Assembly (NCBI GenBank): GCA_963721725.1
Contig: CAVRLX010000003.1
Coordinates: 1-64,000 of the forward strand
Origin: RI-153 sp963721725
GTDB lineage: Bacteria; Chloroflexota; Anaerolineae; Caldilineales; Caldilineaceae
Direction: 5' to 3'
Length of the DNA stretch: 64,000 bases
Shown piece by piece: positions 18,821-27,783 of the stretch (position 1 is its first letter; every line of letters starts with the position of its first letter). Both the position numbers and the translations under genes were made by a program. The notes under the pieces were generated by a model. That model was not told where the DNA came from and did not search any database. It worked only from the letters and a program-made list of their open reading frames with translations.

Positions 18821-18879
18821 AGGCCAAGGCTACCTTTGCATGGCGTGGAGAGCGGAGGGGGTCTGGCTGACTAGCTGGG

Positions 18880-20246
18880 CTAGTGTTTCGGCAAGTTCTT
18901 TGGCTTCGGCCTCGGATAATCCCTGATTTGCAGCAGGGCGGGCAGGGTTTCGGCACGCACACGCGCCGCCAAATCTGGCCCATCCCCTTGTTGGGAGATG
19001 GCGCGCAGCGTATCATAGGTGGCGGCGGCAATTCGTGGTAATTCCTGTCCAGCGGAGAGTGTAGGCGCCAGAGACAAGATCGGGCCATCTGCAAAGGCAG
19101 CCATCTGTCGCAGCAGCGGCCCCAGCCGGTATTCAAGATCGGCAAGGCGATGGGGCAATTGTCTTTGCACCACGTCCCGAATCAGGGTACGCACATAGTC
19201 ATCAAAGGGGAGCGGCGGCAGAAATGAAAGGTCCGCAGGCGGCAGGTCCAAATCGGTCATGAGCGTGTCTTGATCTTCCAGTGTGGCTTCAATCAGCGCC
19301 ACGTATTCACGCTCGCACAGGGGGCAGGCATCCAAATGGCGCTTGACCTGTGGATACTCAGCCACCACGTCAAAGCCACTGAGTTCGGCCTCACAAATTC
19401 GGGCAACCAAAGCGAACACTCGTCACAGGTCATTCCCCCCAGCACGCCGTCAATGGCATCCAATAAATAGCGCACGGGATCTCGCTCTTCATTCTCTTCT
19501 TCAGGCAAGCATTTCATTTTTTCACGCAGTTCCTTTACCTGGTCACATTCTCCCAGTTGCTTCAATGCGTTGCGTTTAAGGAGCGAAGCGGCATTCGGTG
19601 TGATGCCCATTTCCTCGGCAATGTCGTTAATCGTGCGATTGTTCAGAATATTTTCGATGATGACCTTGCGCCGGGCTTTTGCTCGTAGACACTGGTTGAT
19701 GATTTCTTCAACATGAGCATGGGGCGAAAGTATGGCATCGTCGGGACTTATTGTTTTGGGATCAACCCAATCAGGATTCAGTTCAGTCGGTTCTTTTTCT
19801 TGATATAGTCGCCCGATTAAACGTTGTGTTGTCTGCTGGGCATATCGGATAAAAGTCCCAGGCTCACGCACTTTTTCTAGATTCCCCCAAATACTCATCA
19901 GAGATTTTTGAGCTATATCTTGTGCAATTTCTGCATGACCGTTCACTCGTTTGAAGGTGAACAAGTATAGATATTTGTGTAAGCTGACAAGAGCCTCCTG
20001 TTGGGCCATCGTCTGATTTTGACCACAGGCCACATGCCAGCGCCGACTGTAGCAGTAAGTCGCAGCATTCTTAACCATCTCTTCCAGCGTTCTGCGTCCC
20101 TGTACTCTGGGGGTGCGATGTTCCAGATCGATGAGAATCTCTGCTACAACCTCCGACTCAATCCACCGCCCGTGCCAGCCATAGTGTTCTACGGTCTGTT
20201 GAATCACCGATAGGCACAACGCGTGTAGATGACCTTGGTACGCCAT
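18880..20246 (-). CDS. Sigma-70/ECF-type sigma factor with C-terminal zinc-finger domain (one frameshift)
   Basis: About 455 residues. After a ~80-residue N-terminal extension, region 2 is seen around LYLFTFKRVNGHAEIAQDIA and FIRYAQQTTQRLIGRL. Region 4 reads RKVIIENILNNRTINDIAEE, then GITPNAASLLKRNALKQL. The tail holds TCDECSLWLPEFV and, after a one-base slip near 19408 (one G missing from GTGGAG), EAELSG and HLDACPLCERE, a putative zinc-binding anti-sigma-type finger. A helical C-terminus rich in Leu/Pro follows. A sigma factor fused to a zinc finger could autoregulate. It is the first gene of the operon leading to the CHAT protease, so it may drive its own operon. Confidence 0.8.
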
Positions 20247-20386
20247 TCGCCTTCTCTTTCTAGCTAAATAAAGGAGTGATGAACGCTGTTAGCTAGCGGC
20301 AGTCTAGCACATCTCGTGTCTTTTTGCGATCTTATTTCTGCGCTCTCATAGCATCGTTGGTAACGTAGGGAAGATACAATAAACGA

Positions 20387-20429
20387 AGGGAGTGAGAGAT
20401 TGATGGGACTCATCAATCTCTCACTCCCT
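20387..20429 (-). terminator. Perfect 19-bp hairpin after the M48 gene
   Basis: AGGGAGTGAGAGATTGATG (20387-20405) pairs exactly with 20411-20429 around a 5-nt loop. It lies between the M48 stop and the start region of the sigma-factor gene, both on the minus strand, and so insulates the CHAT operon from read-through. Confidence 0.75.
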
Positions 20430-20476
20430 ATCGTGTCTAATCGTCTCCTTGCGCCAGACGGATGACCGAAAAGTTT

Positions 20477-21355
20477 CTATTCCTGCAACCCATCTGGCAC
20501 GCCGTTGGGGAACTCGGCGGCGATGGCCTGTTCAATGTTCTCGATACGTGTATCCGGGTTGGGGTGGGTGCTGAAAAATTCCGGCTGACGGTTGGGACCG
20601 CCGGCCTCGGCCAACACTTGCATCACGCCGATCATGCTGCGCGGATCGTAGCCGGTTTCGGCCAGAAAGCGCACACCCAACCGATCCGACTCTAATTCAT
20701 CGTCGCGACCAAATTTCATGTTGACCATGCTGCCGATGAGCTGGGCCAGTTGGGCCGTGCCAATGCTGCCCGGATTGTTGGGGTCATACGAGGCGATCAC
20801 CGCCGCGCCGGTTAACCCCTCGGTCAGGCGCGCCTTTGCCATGTGTTCAGCGGAGTGGCGCGCCACCACATGTCCCACCTCGTGGGCGAGGACACCAGCC
20901 AGTTGACCTTCTGTCTGTAAATTCTTCATAAGGCCCTCGGTGATGAAAATCTGACCTCCGGGCAGCGCAAAGGCATTGATCGTTTCAGAATCTCCCAGCA
21001 GGTGAAAATCAAACTCATACTCACTGCTACCTGCCGCCGTCTCGTTGACAATGCTTTGGCCGATCTCTTTTACTTGGTTCGTCCATTCCTGATTATTGGA
21101 AAGCCCACCAAACTGTTCAGCCATGGCGGGCGCGGCCTGGAGACCCAGCGCGATCTCTTGATCCACAGTCATATCCACATGCTGTTCTTCTTGGGTGATC
21201 TCGTTGAATTGGGTTGAGCCAAAATAGGAAACGAGCGATATCACCACAATCACCAAGGCGATGATTAACCGACCGGACCGACTGCCACCACCGCGCATTC
21301 CTCTGCGTATCATTGAAGCCTCCATTGCTACCATTTGGTTCATAGGTTGATTCAT
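20477..21355 (-). CDS. M48-family zinc metalloprotease (BepA/Oma1-like)
   Basis: 292 residues. One transmembrane segment near the N-terminus (LIIALVIVVISLVSYFG) anchors an exported domain. The zinc motif is HEVGH in LAGVLAHEVGHVVARHS, with the third ligand Glu in DDELESDRLGVRF. INAFALPGGQIFITEGL is also typical of M48 proteins. Such proteases degrade misfolded envelope proteins or assist outer-layer assembly. The gene is divergent from the HtrA protease, which suggests a shared envelope quality-control role. Several in-frame ATGs exist; the true start may be a few residues inside. Confidence 0.9.
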   Translation of the reverse strand: MNQPMNQMVAMEASMIRRGMRGGGSRSGRLIIALVIVVISLVSYFGSTQFNEITQEEQHVDMTVDQEIALGLQAAPAMAEQFGGLSNNQEWTNQVKEIGQSIVNETAAGSSEYEFDFHLLGDSETINAFALPGGQIFITEGLMKNLQTEGQLAGVLAHEVGHVVARHSAEHMAKARLTEGLTGAAVIASYDPNNPGSIGTAQLAQLIGSMVNMKFGRDDELESDRLGVRFLAETGYDPRSMIGVMQVLAEAGGPNRQPEFFSTHPNPDTRIENIEQAIAAEFPNGVPDGLQE

Positions 21356-21471
21356 AGGGATAAATCTAACGACATTTTCTTCTTTCTATCATAGATAATC
21401 AACCATCAAAGGGCGACATATCTCTTCATAAAGAGATGGTACAAACTGGGGCATACTTTTAGCGAAATGGC

Positions 21472-21501
21472 TTGAGCATAGCGTCTTGTTTTGCCTAGAA
21501 T
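21472..21501 (+). promoter_or_regulatory. Possible sigma-70-type promoter for the HtrA gene
   Basis: TTGAGC (21472-21477) and TAGAAT (21496-21501) are 18 bp apart and lie 40 bp before the ATG at 21542, in the divergent M48/HtrA intergenic space. Confidence 0.4.
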
Positions 21502-21541
21502 AGGAAAGTAACGCATTCATCATTGAGAAAGGAAGACCTTT

Positions 21542-22920
21542 ATGCAACGACGAAAAGCACCCCTGTTGACACTATTCTTGATTCTGGCTGTGGTTGTCAC
21601 AGCGGGTATTGTGGCAACAGGCCAGCTTGAATGGCGATCATCCACGGGGGCCACTGCCGCCGAAAGCCAGCCGCTTGTGATAGCTCAGGAGGTGGACAGC
21701 GCCACCGTTCCCTCCCAAGAACTGCTCTCACAACTCTATACCCAGATTTTGCCCTCCGTGGTCAATATTCAGGTGACGACAGAGGGCGGCATCAGTGATC
21801 CCAACCTGGGCATCCCCAGCGCTCCGGCCCAGGGTCAGGGCAGCGGCTGGATGTGGGATGCAGAGGGGCACATTGTCACCAATAACCATGTGGTGGAAAA
21901 CGCCGCCCAGATCATGGTCTTTTTTCACAACGGCTTTTGGGCCGAGGCTACGTTAGTGGCCGCCGATCCCCAGGCGGATCTGGCTGTGATCAAAGTGACG
22001 CCGCCTATGGGTGTGGAGATTCAGCCTTTGCCGTTGGCCGCCGATGTGCCGCCCGTGGGCTATTATGTGCTGGCTTTTGGCAGTCCTTTTGGGCTGGCAG
22101 GGACGATGACCCAGGGCATTGTTACGCGGTGGGGCGCAGCTTACCCGTGGGCGATCCGATTATGTCTGGGGTGCGCTATTCGCTGCCCGATGTGATTCAG
22201 ACCGACACAGCCATCAACCCTGGCAATTCCGGGGGACCGTTGGTTGATCTGAATGGGCAGGTGGTGGGCGTAAACTTCGCCATTCGCTCCGAAGTGCGCT
22301 CCAATGCAGGCGTCGGCTTTGCGATTCCGGTCAGCGTAGTCGAACGCGTGATCCCGGCGCTGATCAGCGAGGGCGCCTATGCCTATCCCTTCCTCGGCTT
22401 GGGCGGGGCCACAATTAACCCACTGATTGCCGAACAGGAGGATATTCCGGACAATACGCTGGGGGCCTTTGTCTCACACGTCGAAACCAATGGGCCATCG
22501 GCACAGGGCGGGGTCCAAGAGGGCGATATTATCACAGCGATTGACGACAATGAGGTACGCAGCTTTGAGGATCTTACAGGCTATCTGATCACGGAAACGC
22601 AGCCGGGCGACACGGTAACCTTACAGATTTTGCGTGACGGCGCGCTAGTCTCCGCAGAGGTTATCTTGGGCGAGCGCCCACGCGGCCCTGCCCAGCCTGT
22701 CCAGCAGGTAACCGTGGGCCAGGCCATTGACATTGCGCGAGAAGCTGCGCTGGAGGCCGATTTGCTGGACAATGTTGAATCGACCACAGCCCGCCAAGAA
22801 AGCATTGACGGCAACCCGTCCTGGGTTGTGCTGCTAGAGGGCGGTGACAAACAGGCCACTGTTGTCGTGGATGCTGTGAGCGGCGAGGTGCTGACCATGA
22901 CCGTGGAGGAAGTGGAATAG
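21542..22920 (+). CDS. HtrA/DegP-type serine protease with PDZ domain (one frameshift)
   Basis: About 458 residues with a signal anchor (LLTLFLILAVVVTAGIV). The trypsin-like domain has His116 (VTNNHVVEN), Asp146 (PQADLAVIKV) and the Ser motif INPGNSGGPLV. The frame breaks near 22130, where GCGGTGGGG lacks one G of the expected TRVGRSLP. One PDZ domain follows (GPSAQGGVQEGDIITAIDDN). After it comes a ~70-residue tail (IDIAREAALEADLLDN ... WVVLLEGGDKQATVVVD) that looks like a PepSY-type domain, an uncommon addition in HtrA proteins. It should degrade damaged proteins outside the cytoplasmic membrane. Confidence 0.9.
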
Positions 22921-22960
22921 CTCGGTTGGTTTGACAACCACTCTAGACCCATTTAGATTG

Positions 22961-22997
22961 GAGCAGCATGGTCTCCGAGACATGCTGCTCTTTTTTT
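22961..22997 (+). terminator. Intrinsic terminator
   Basis: GAGCAGCATG (22961-22970) pairs with CATGCTGCTC (22981-22990), followed by seven T. It ends the HtrA transcript. Confidence 0.9.
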
Positions 22998-23032
22998 GGG
23001 GAGTGCTCCCCCACGCACGAAGGAATCTCACC

Positions 23033-24379
23033 ATGCAAGATATCTTTGCCTACATTGATGCCCACGCCGACGACTATGTCGCCCGCTTGCAGCGCCTTTG
23101 TCGACAACCCTCGATTGCGGCCCAAAATCTGGGTATGGACAAAACCGCTCATCTCGTCAAAGAGATGGTGACAGCGCTGGGCGACGGAAACCCGCCTGAT
23201 TGAAACGCCCGGTCATCCCGTGGTCTATGGCGAATTGAGCGGCACGGGGCCGCGCACGCTCATGCTCTATAACCACTATGACGTGCAGCCCCCGGAACCG
23301 CTGGACTTGTGGCAACATGAACCCTTTGGCGCGGAGATTGCCGATGGCCGTATCTGGGCGCACGGCGTGGCCGACAACAAAGGCAATTTGGTGGCCCGGC
23401 TGTGTGCGGCGGACGCATGGCTGGCTGTCCGCGGGGAGATGCCGCTGACGCTCAAGTTTGTTTTCGAGGGCGAAGAGGAGACGGGTAGCCCCCATCTGGG
23501 CCACTTTGCCGACGAATATCATGCGTTGTTTGCCGCCGATGGCTGTATTTGGGAGGCGGGCTACAAGGATCTGCATGGGCGGCTCCAGATCTATGCTGGC
23601 TGTAAGGGCATAACCTATGTGGAATTCCGCGCTCACGGGGCCAACACCGATCTGCATTCATCCAATGCGGCGGTGGTCCCCAACCCGGCCTGGCGGCTGA
23701 TCTGGGCGCTGAGCACGCTCAAAAGCCCCGACGAGCGCATCGCGATTGAGGGCTTTTACGACGCTGTGCGTGGGCCATCTCCGCGGGATCAAGAATTGCT
23801 GGCCGCTTGGGATTATGATGTAGAGGCCAACCGGGAAAACTTGGGGATTGGCGATTTTCTGCGCGGGGCCACAGGCGAAAAGGTCAAGCAAGATCTTCTC
23901 TTTCAGCCCACCTGTAACATTGCCGGCATCCGATCTGGCTACACCGGCGAAGGGTCCAAGACCGTGCTGCCCAACTATGCGTTTTGTAAGATCGACTTTC
24001 GGCTCGTGCCCGATCAGCGCAACGACACCGTGTTGACATTGCTGCGCCAGCATTTAGATCGTCACGGCTTCCCCGACATTGAAGTAGTCGATCTCCACGG
24101 CGAAGACCCCGCCCGCACCGATCCCGACGGCCGGTGGCAAAAGCCGTGCTACGGGCTGCCGCCCAGGTCTATGCCGAACCGGCCCAGTTGATCCCGTTGA
24201 TGGCGGGGACTGGGCCAATGTATCACCTGTGCGAACGCTGGGGCATCCCCGCTGTGGGGTCTGGCGTGGGTAATGCAGAGTCCCGCACCCACGCGCCCAA
24301 CGAAAACATCTTTGTGGAAGACTACGTTCAGGGCATCAAACACATGGCGGCCATCTTTGCCGAATTCGCGCAGGAGTAA
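23033..24379 (+). CDS. M20-family metallopeptidase (two frameshifts)
   Basis: About 448 residues from the ATG at 23033, behind AAGGA. The zinc-site motifs are in order: LYNHYDVQP, HGVADNKGNL and FEGEEETGSP, then a dimerisation domain and a C-terminal ESRTHAPNE. The frame slips near 23185 (ETRLIETPGHPVVYGE resumes in the next frame) and near 24140 (QVYAEPAQLIP resumes). The family covers dipeptidases and acyl-amino-acid hydrolases; the long insert suggests a dipeptidase-like member. It is followed after one base by the secreted protein at 24381, so the two are probably cotranscribed. Confidence 0.88.
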
Positions 24380-24380
24380 C

Positions 24381-25541
24381 ATGAATCGTACCCTCGTCAG
24401 AAATTTTCGCGGCCAAGTTGCAAAGGGCGCAGCGGCAAAAGAAACGCAATTGCAAATGGCAAGTAGCAAATTATATGGGCGACCCTCTACTATCTTTGCA
24501 CGTGGCCTTTTGACTTTTGGTGTACTCCTTACTGTGCTTCTTGCCGTGTTGATTACTTTTCAACCGATAACCCTTCACGCAGCCCCCGCCCGCCAAGAAG
24601 TGACACCCGTCCCGATCCCGCTGGCCGGACCGATTGCCAGCGCCAATGCCGAGATATCCAGCCTGGCCTGGTATGGCGATTGGCTGGTACTGTTGCCCCA
24701 ATTCCCCTGGTGGGAGACCGGACAACGCAGCGAAGTCTACATCTTGCCGCGCCAGGAGATTCTCGACTTTCTTGATGGCAAAACGACGGGGCCACTGACA
24801 CCCCGCGGCCTGCCTCTCAACGCCCCCGGCATTGCCAACAGCATCCTCGGCTTTGAAGGGTTCGAGGCCATCGCCTTTTGGGGGGATCAACTCTTTGTGA
24901 CGGTCGAAGCGGATTTGGGAAGTTCCATGCAGGGGTGGCTGCTCACCGGCACGATGGCGCCGGATCTAAGCGGCATTTGGCTGGATGTGGAAAGCCGGGT
25001 GGCAATTGCGCCCCAAGCCAGTTTTATCAACATGAGCGACGAGGCGATTGTGGTGCGGGGCGGGGCTGTGCCAGAGGTGTGGACGTTTTACGAGGTCAAT
25101 GGTCGGCTTTCCAATCGCAAACCCGTGGCCCATCGCTTTGATCGAGCATTGCGCCCGCTGGAATCGCTGCCCATGTCCTCGGTAGAATATCGCATCACCG
25201 ACGCTACTGAAGCCGACGAGACAGGGCGCTTTTGGGTGAGCAACTACTTTTGGCCCGGCGAGGTACAAATCTTGTTGGGACAATTGCCCAACAACCCGCT
25301 GCTGCGTGCCATTATGCGCAACGCCCAGTTGCATCCCGTAGAACGGCTGGTAGAGTTGCAGATCACCGCGCAGGGCATACGTTTCACCAACACGCGGCCC
25401 ATCTCCCTGGCCCTGCAATCCGATGGCGTGGCCCGCAACTGGGAAGGCCTTGTGCGCCTGGGCAATCGTGGCTTTCTATTGGCAACGGATAAATTCCCCA
25501 CGACGATTCTGGCCTTTGTGCCGTACACTTCAAACGAGTAA
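24381..25541 (+). CDS. Exported beta-propeller-like protein of unknown function
   Basis: 386 residues. GGAG lies just ahead of the ATG, which follows the M20 stop by one base. A transmembrane/signal segment (LLTFGVLLTVLLAVLITF, ~43-60) precedes a soluble domain. Blade-like elements recur (ISSLAWYGDWLVLLPQFPW, EAIAFWGDQLFVTVE, VARNWEGLVRLGNRGFLL), reminiscent of phytase/esterase-like propellers, but no catalytic motif is certain. The first ~35 residues are encoded by sequence resembling an intergenic repeat of this genome (GCCAAGTTGCAAA), so the ancestral start could be the Met at 24456. Confidence 0.65.
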   Translation: MNRTLVRNFRGQVAKGAAAKETQLQMASSKLYGRPSTIFARGLLTFGVLLTVLLAVLITFQPITLHAAPARQEVTPVPIPLAGPIASANAEISSLAWYGDWLVLLPQFPWWETGQRSEVYILPRQEILDFLDGKTTGPLTPRGLPLNAPGIANSILGFEGFEAIAFWGDQLFVTVEADLGSSMQGWLLTGTMAPDLSGIWLDVESRVAIAPQASFINMSDEAIVVRGGAVPEVWTFYEVNGRLSNRKPVAHRFDRALRPLESLPMSSVEYRITDATEADETGRFWVSNYFWPGEVQILLGQLPNNPLLRAIMRNAQLHPVERLVELQITAQGIRFTNTRPISLALQSDGVARNWEGLVRLGNRGFLLATDKFPTTILAFVPYTSNE

Positions 25542-25577
25542 AGAGTAGAGACCGTGCGGACCTACTCTTTACTCGTT
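25533..25577. terminator. Bidirectional hairpin between convergent genes
   Basis: AACGAGTAAAGAGTAG (25533-25548) pairs exactly with 25562-25577, followed by a T-rich stretch. It sits between the plus-strand exported protein and the minus-strand enolase-superfamily gene. Confidence 0.7.
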
Positions 25578-25582
25578 ACTTT

Positions 25583-26765
25583 TTACTGCTTACCCGCCGA
25601 GGGCCGATTCGAGGGTGTGCGATCCAACACCCCGGCCAGATCTGTGCCAAAGGTCCATTCGGCGCTGGAGGTCATTTCGTTGAGTTTGGCTTCGTCGATC
25701 TCCACCCCCATGCCGGGGCCTTCGGGCACGAGCAGATGGCTTTGTTCGTAGCGCAGCGGGCTTTTGACCACATCGCGGGTGTAGAGGTGCGGGCCGGTGT
25801 TGTCGCTGGGATAGTCGAGAATACACGCGGCCGCGCCCAGATGGGCCACGGCTGCTGTGCCCAGGTTCAGCTCTTGTGTCGTGCCGATGAGTACACTGGC
25901 GCGGGCGGCCTCGGCCAGGGCGATCAGACGCAGGCTGGCGCGCAGCCCGCCCAACAGATAGGGCGAGACGTTGAGAATATCCACACTGGCGTGGGTGAGC
26001 AACTGCCAGCCGTGGTGGATGTGAAGCACATGCTCGGAGATGGGCCAGCGGCTGCGGCGGCGGAATTCTGCCGATCCGTCCAGATCGTTGCGCGGGGCCG
26101 CACTTTCGATCAACATAAAATCGGCCAGTTCGCCGTAGCGTTCGATCATGCGCAACGAGCGCCGCCAATCAGAGAGATTGGAGAAATCCAACGACTTGAT
26201 CTCGACGCGGCCTTTGAAGCGGTCGGTAAATTGCCCCAAGAAGAGTTCGTCGGCGGCCTGGTTGGAACCAACGTAGACCCGGATCAGGTCGAAGCCCTGG
26301 GCCAGTTTTTCTTCCACACGCTGCAAATTCGGCGACACTTCGTCCACCGAACGCATGCGGAAGATGGGATAGCAAACCCGAATCCGGTCGCGCATCTTGC
26401 CGCCCAGCAGATCATAGACGGGCACGCCTTCGACAGCGGGCGACGAGATCGTGCAGGGCTAGATCCACGCCCTGGCGCACCAGCCCAGATCGGCTGTACA
26501 TGTGGCCTTCGTCGGGGAAGAAGCGGATCAGGTCGTCCTCGATTTTGGCAATGTTGCGCGGATCGCGGTCCTGCAGCAGTTGCTGTAACATGCGCTCTAG
26601 TTCGCCAATGTCGAACTGGTACATGGGCACGTGGGAGAGGTCGCTCATTTCGCCCCAGCCCACCTCGCCCGTGGCTGTTTCCAGGCGCACAATTACATGC
26701 TGATTGGCGATGCCGGTCTGGCGCGGCGAGGCAATGGGGTAGAGTTGAATCCGTTGAATTTTCAT
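25583..26765 (-). CDS. Enolase-superfamily (mandelate racemase/muconate lactonizing-like) enzyme (one frameshift)
   Basis: About 393 residues. The N-terminal capping domain begins MKIQRIQLYPIASP and has VIVRLETATGEVGWGE. The barrel includes DLALHDLVAR and, after a one-base slip near 26440 (a missing G in CGCGCT), VPVYDLLGGKMRDRI, the usual family segment. Further barrel pieces are FDLIRVYVG, a DFMLIESAAP acidic strand and a C-terminal VPEGPGMGVEID loop. Such enzymes abstract a proton next to a carboxylate of sugar acids or aromatic acids. The metal and catalytic residues cannot all be assigned by eye, so the substrate is open. Confidence 0.82.
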
Positions 26766-26794
26766 GGAATGCTCCGGGTGTGGGGAGTAGATAG

Positions 26795-26878
26795 GAGATA
26801 TTGGGTATTAGGTATCGGAGGTTGAAGAAAGGCGAACCTGACTATGGTCAATATCCAATACCTAATATCTAATACCCG
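26795..26878. repeat. Imperfect inverted repeat between two minus-strand genes
   Basis: GATATTGGGTATTAGGTATCGG on the left pairs imperfectly with CCAATACCTAATATCTAATACC on the right. It lies just after the end of the small gene at 26869 and ahead of the enolase-superfamily gene. It may terminate the small gene's transcript. Confidence 0.45.
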
Positions 26879-27084
26879 ATTTTCTGTAACTCTTCGTCAA
26901 TTTCTTTGAGTTTGGCCTGCGTCAGCCCCGATTCGGGATAGTATGCAACTTCGCGCAGGGTCATGTGCATGGCTTGCGGCAGATCGGGATGATGCGCTGC
27001 GCCGGGAAGATGCTTTTCGACCACGGCTCTGGCACGTTCGTCGGCCATAATCTGGCGCACGGTGGAATTGATGCTAAACGGCAT
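26869..27084 (-). CDS. Small conserved-looking protein of 71 residues, unknown function
   Basis: The ATG at 27084 follows GAGGTG at good spacing; the longer ORF upstream only reads through a repeat. The protein opens INSTVRQIMADERARAVVEK and continues HLPGAAHHPDLPQAMHMTLR, then a helical end. It looks like a compact all-helical module similar to tail modules I associate with some sugar-active enzymes, but I cannot name the family with confidence. It is directly upstream of the enolase-superfamily gene on the same strand. A family B repeat lies immediately 5' of it, within its probable promoter. Confidence 0.6.
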   Translation of the reverse strand: MPFSINSTVRQIMADERARAVVEKHLPGAAHHPDLPQAMHMTLREVAYYPESGLTQAKLKEIDEELQKIGY

Positions 27085-27106
27085 GGGACACCTCGTGATT
27101 GGTGAT

Positions 27107-27179
27107 AGACGAAGCAGTGCCACAAAGGAACACTTTCTGCTTTTTGAAAAATGTCCTTGTGGGCTGCTGCGCAGTATAA
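27107..27179. repeat. MITE-like palindrome, family B copy 2
   Basis: The ends ACGAAGCAGTGCCACAAAGG and GTGGGCTGCTGCGCAGTATA form an imperfect inverted repeat around TTTCTGCTTTTTGAAAAATG. It is the reverse complement of copy 1 at 742-816. It sits between the divergent genes at 26869 and 27292. Confidence 0.65.
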
Positions 27180-27229
27180 ACAGTGGGCTACGGTGCGGCA
27201 TGGAGAGAAGCCGCATAAAACGCATAATC

Positions 27230-27258
27230 TTGCCTTTTATAGCACACGACAGTAAGAT
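27230..27258 (+). promoter_or_regulatory. Probable promoter of the toxin-antitoxin pair
   Basis: TTGCCT (27230-27235) and TAAGAT (27253-27258) are 17 bp apart, 34 bp before the antitoxin ATG. Confidence 0.5.
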
Positions 27259-27291
27259 GGACAAGCAGTAGAGAAAGGATTAGGAATCATC

Positions 27292-27777
27292 ATGGCTGAC
27301 AATATAGGGTCAATTGAAAAACGAATCGATCGAATGGCTCCCGTATCCGCGCCGCCCGAACAGCAGAACGATGTGAAGACATTGGTTCATCTTCTAGAGC
27401 GTGAGAAGGCAGGCAGTCCGCTCCAACTGGTGACAGCCGATGGAGAATCTGCTTTCATTCCCGAATCAGTGCTTTGGATTCTAGCGCAAGTTGCTCAGGT
27501 GATGGCGAGCGGAGATGCAGTCAGCATTGTGCCTGTGAGCCAAGAATTGACGGTTCAACAAGCAGCAGATCTTCTTAATGTACCGCTTCCCTATTTAGTG
27601 CGGTTGCTTGAAGAAGGGCATGTTCCATTTAGACGTACAGAAACAGGTCGTGGCATTCGTGTTGCAGATGTCATCACCTACAAACGCCAGCGCGATCAGG
27701 AAAGAAGTGACCTGCTTGATGAACTGGCAGATTTGAGTCAGCAATATGGCGGCTACCATGAGCTGAAAAAAGGATAA
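27292..27777 (+). CDS. Antitoxin-like protein with excisionase-type DNA-binding domain
   Basis: 161 residues with AGGA upstream. The C-terminal half has an excisionase/MerR-like helix-turn-helix (LTVQQAADLLNVPLPYLVRL, then EEGHVPFRRTETGRGIRVAD). This architecture is common in antitoxins partnered with PIN-domain toxins. The N-terminal half is helical without a known fold; the far C-terminus is charged and could wrap the toxin. It precedes the PIN gene by six bases, so the pair forms one operon. It probably represses its own promoter at 27230 and neutralises the nuclease. Confidence 0.78.
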   Translation: MADNIGSIEKRIDRMAPVSAPPEQQNDVKTLVHLLEREKAGSPLQLVTADGESAFIPESVLWILAQVAQVMASGDAVSIVPVSQELTVQQAADLLNVPLPYLVRLLEEGHVPFRRTETGRGIRVADVITYKRQRDQERSDLLDELADLSQQYGGYHELKKG

Positions 27778-27783
27778 GAGGCC

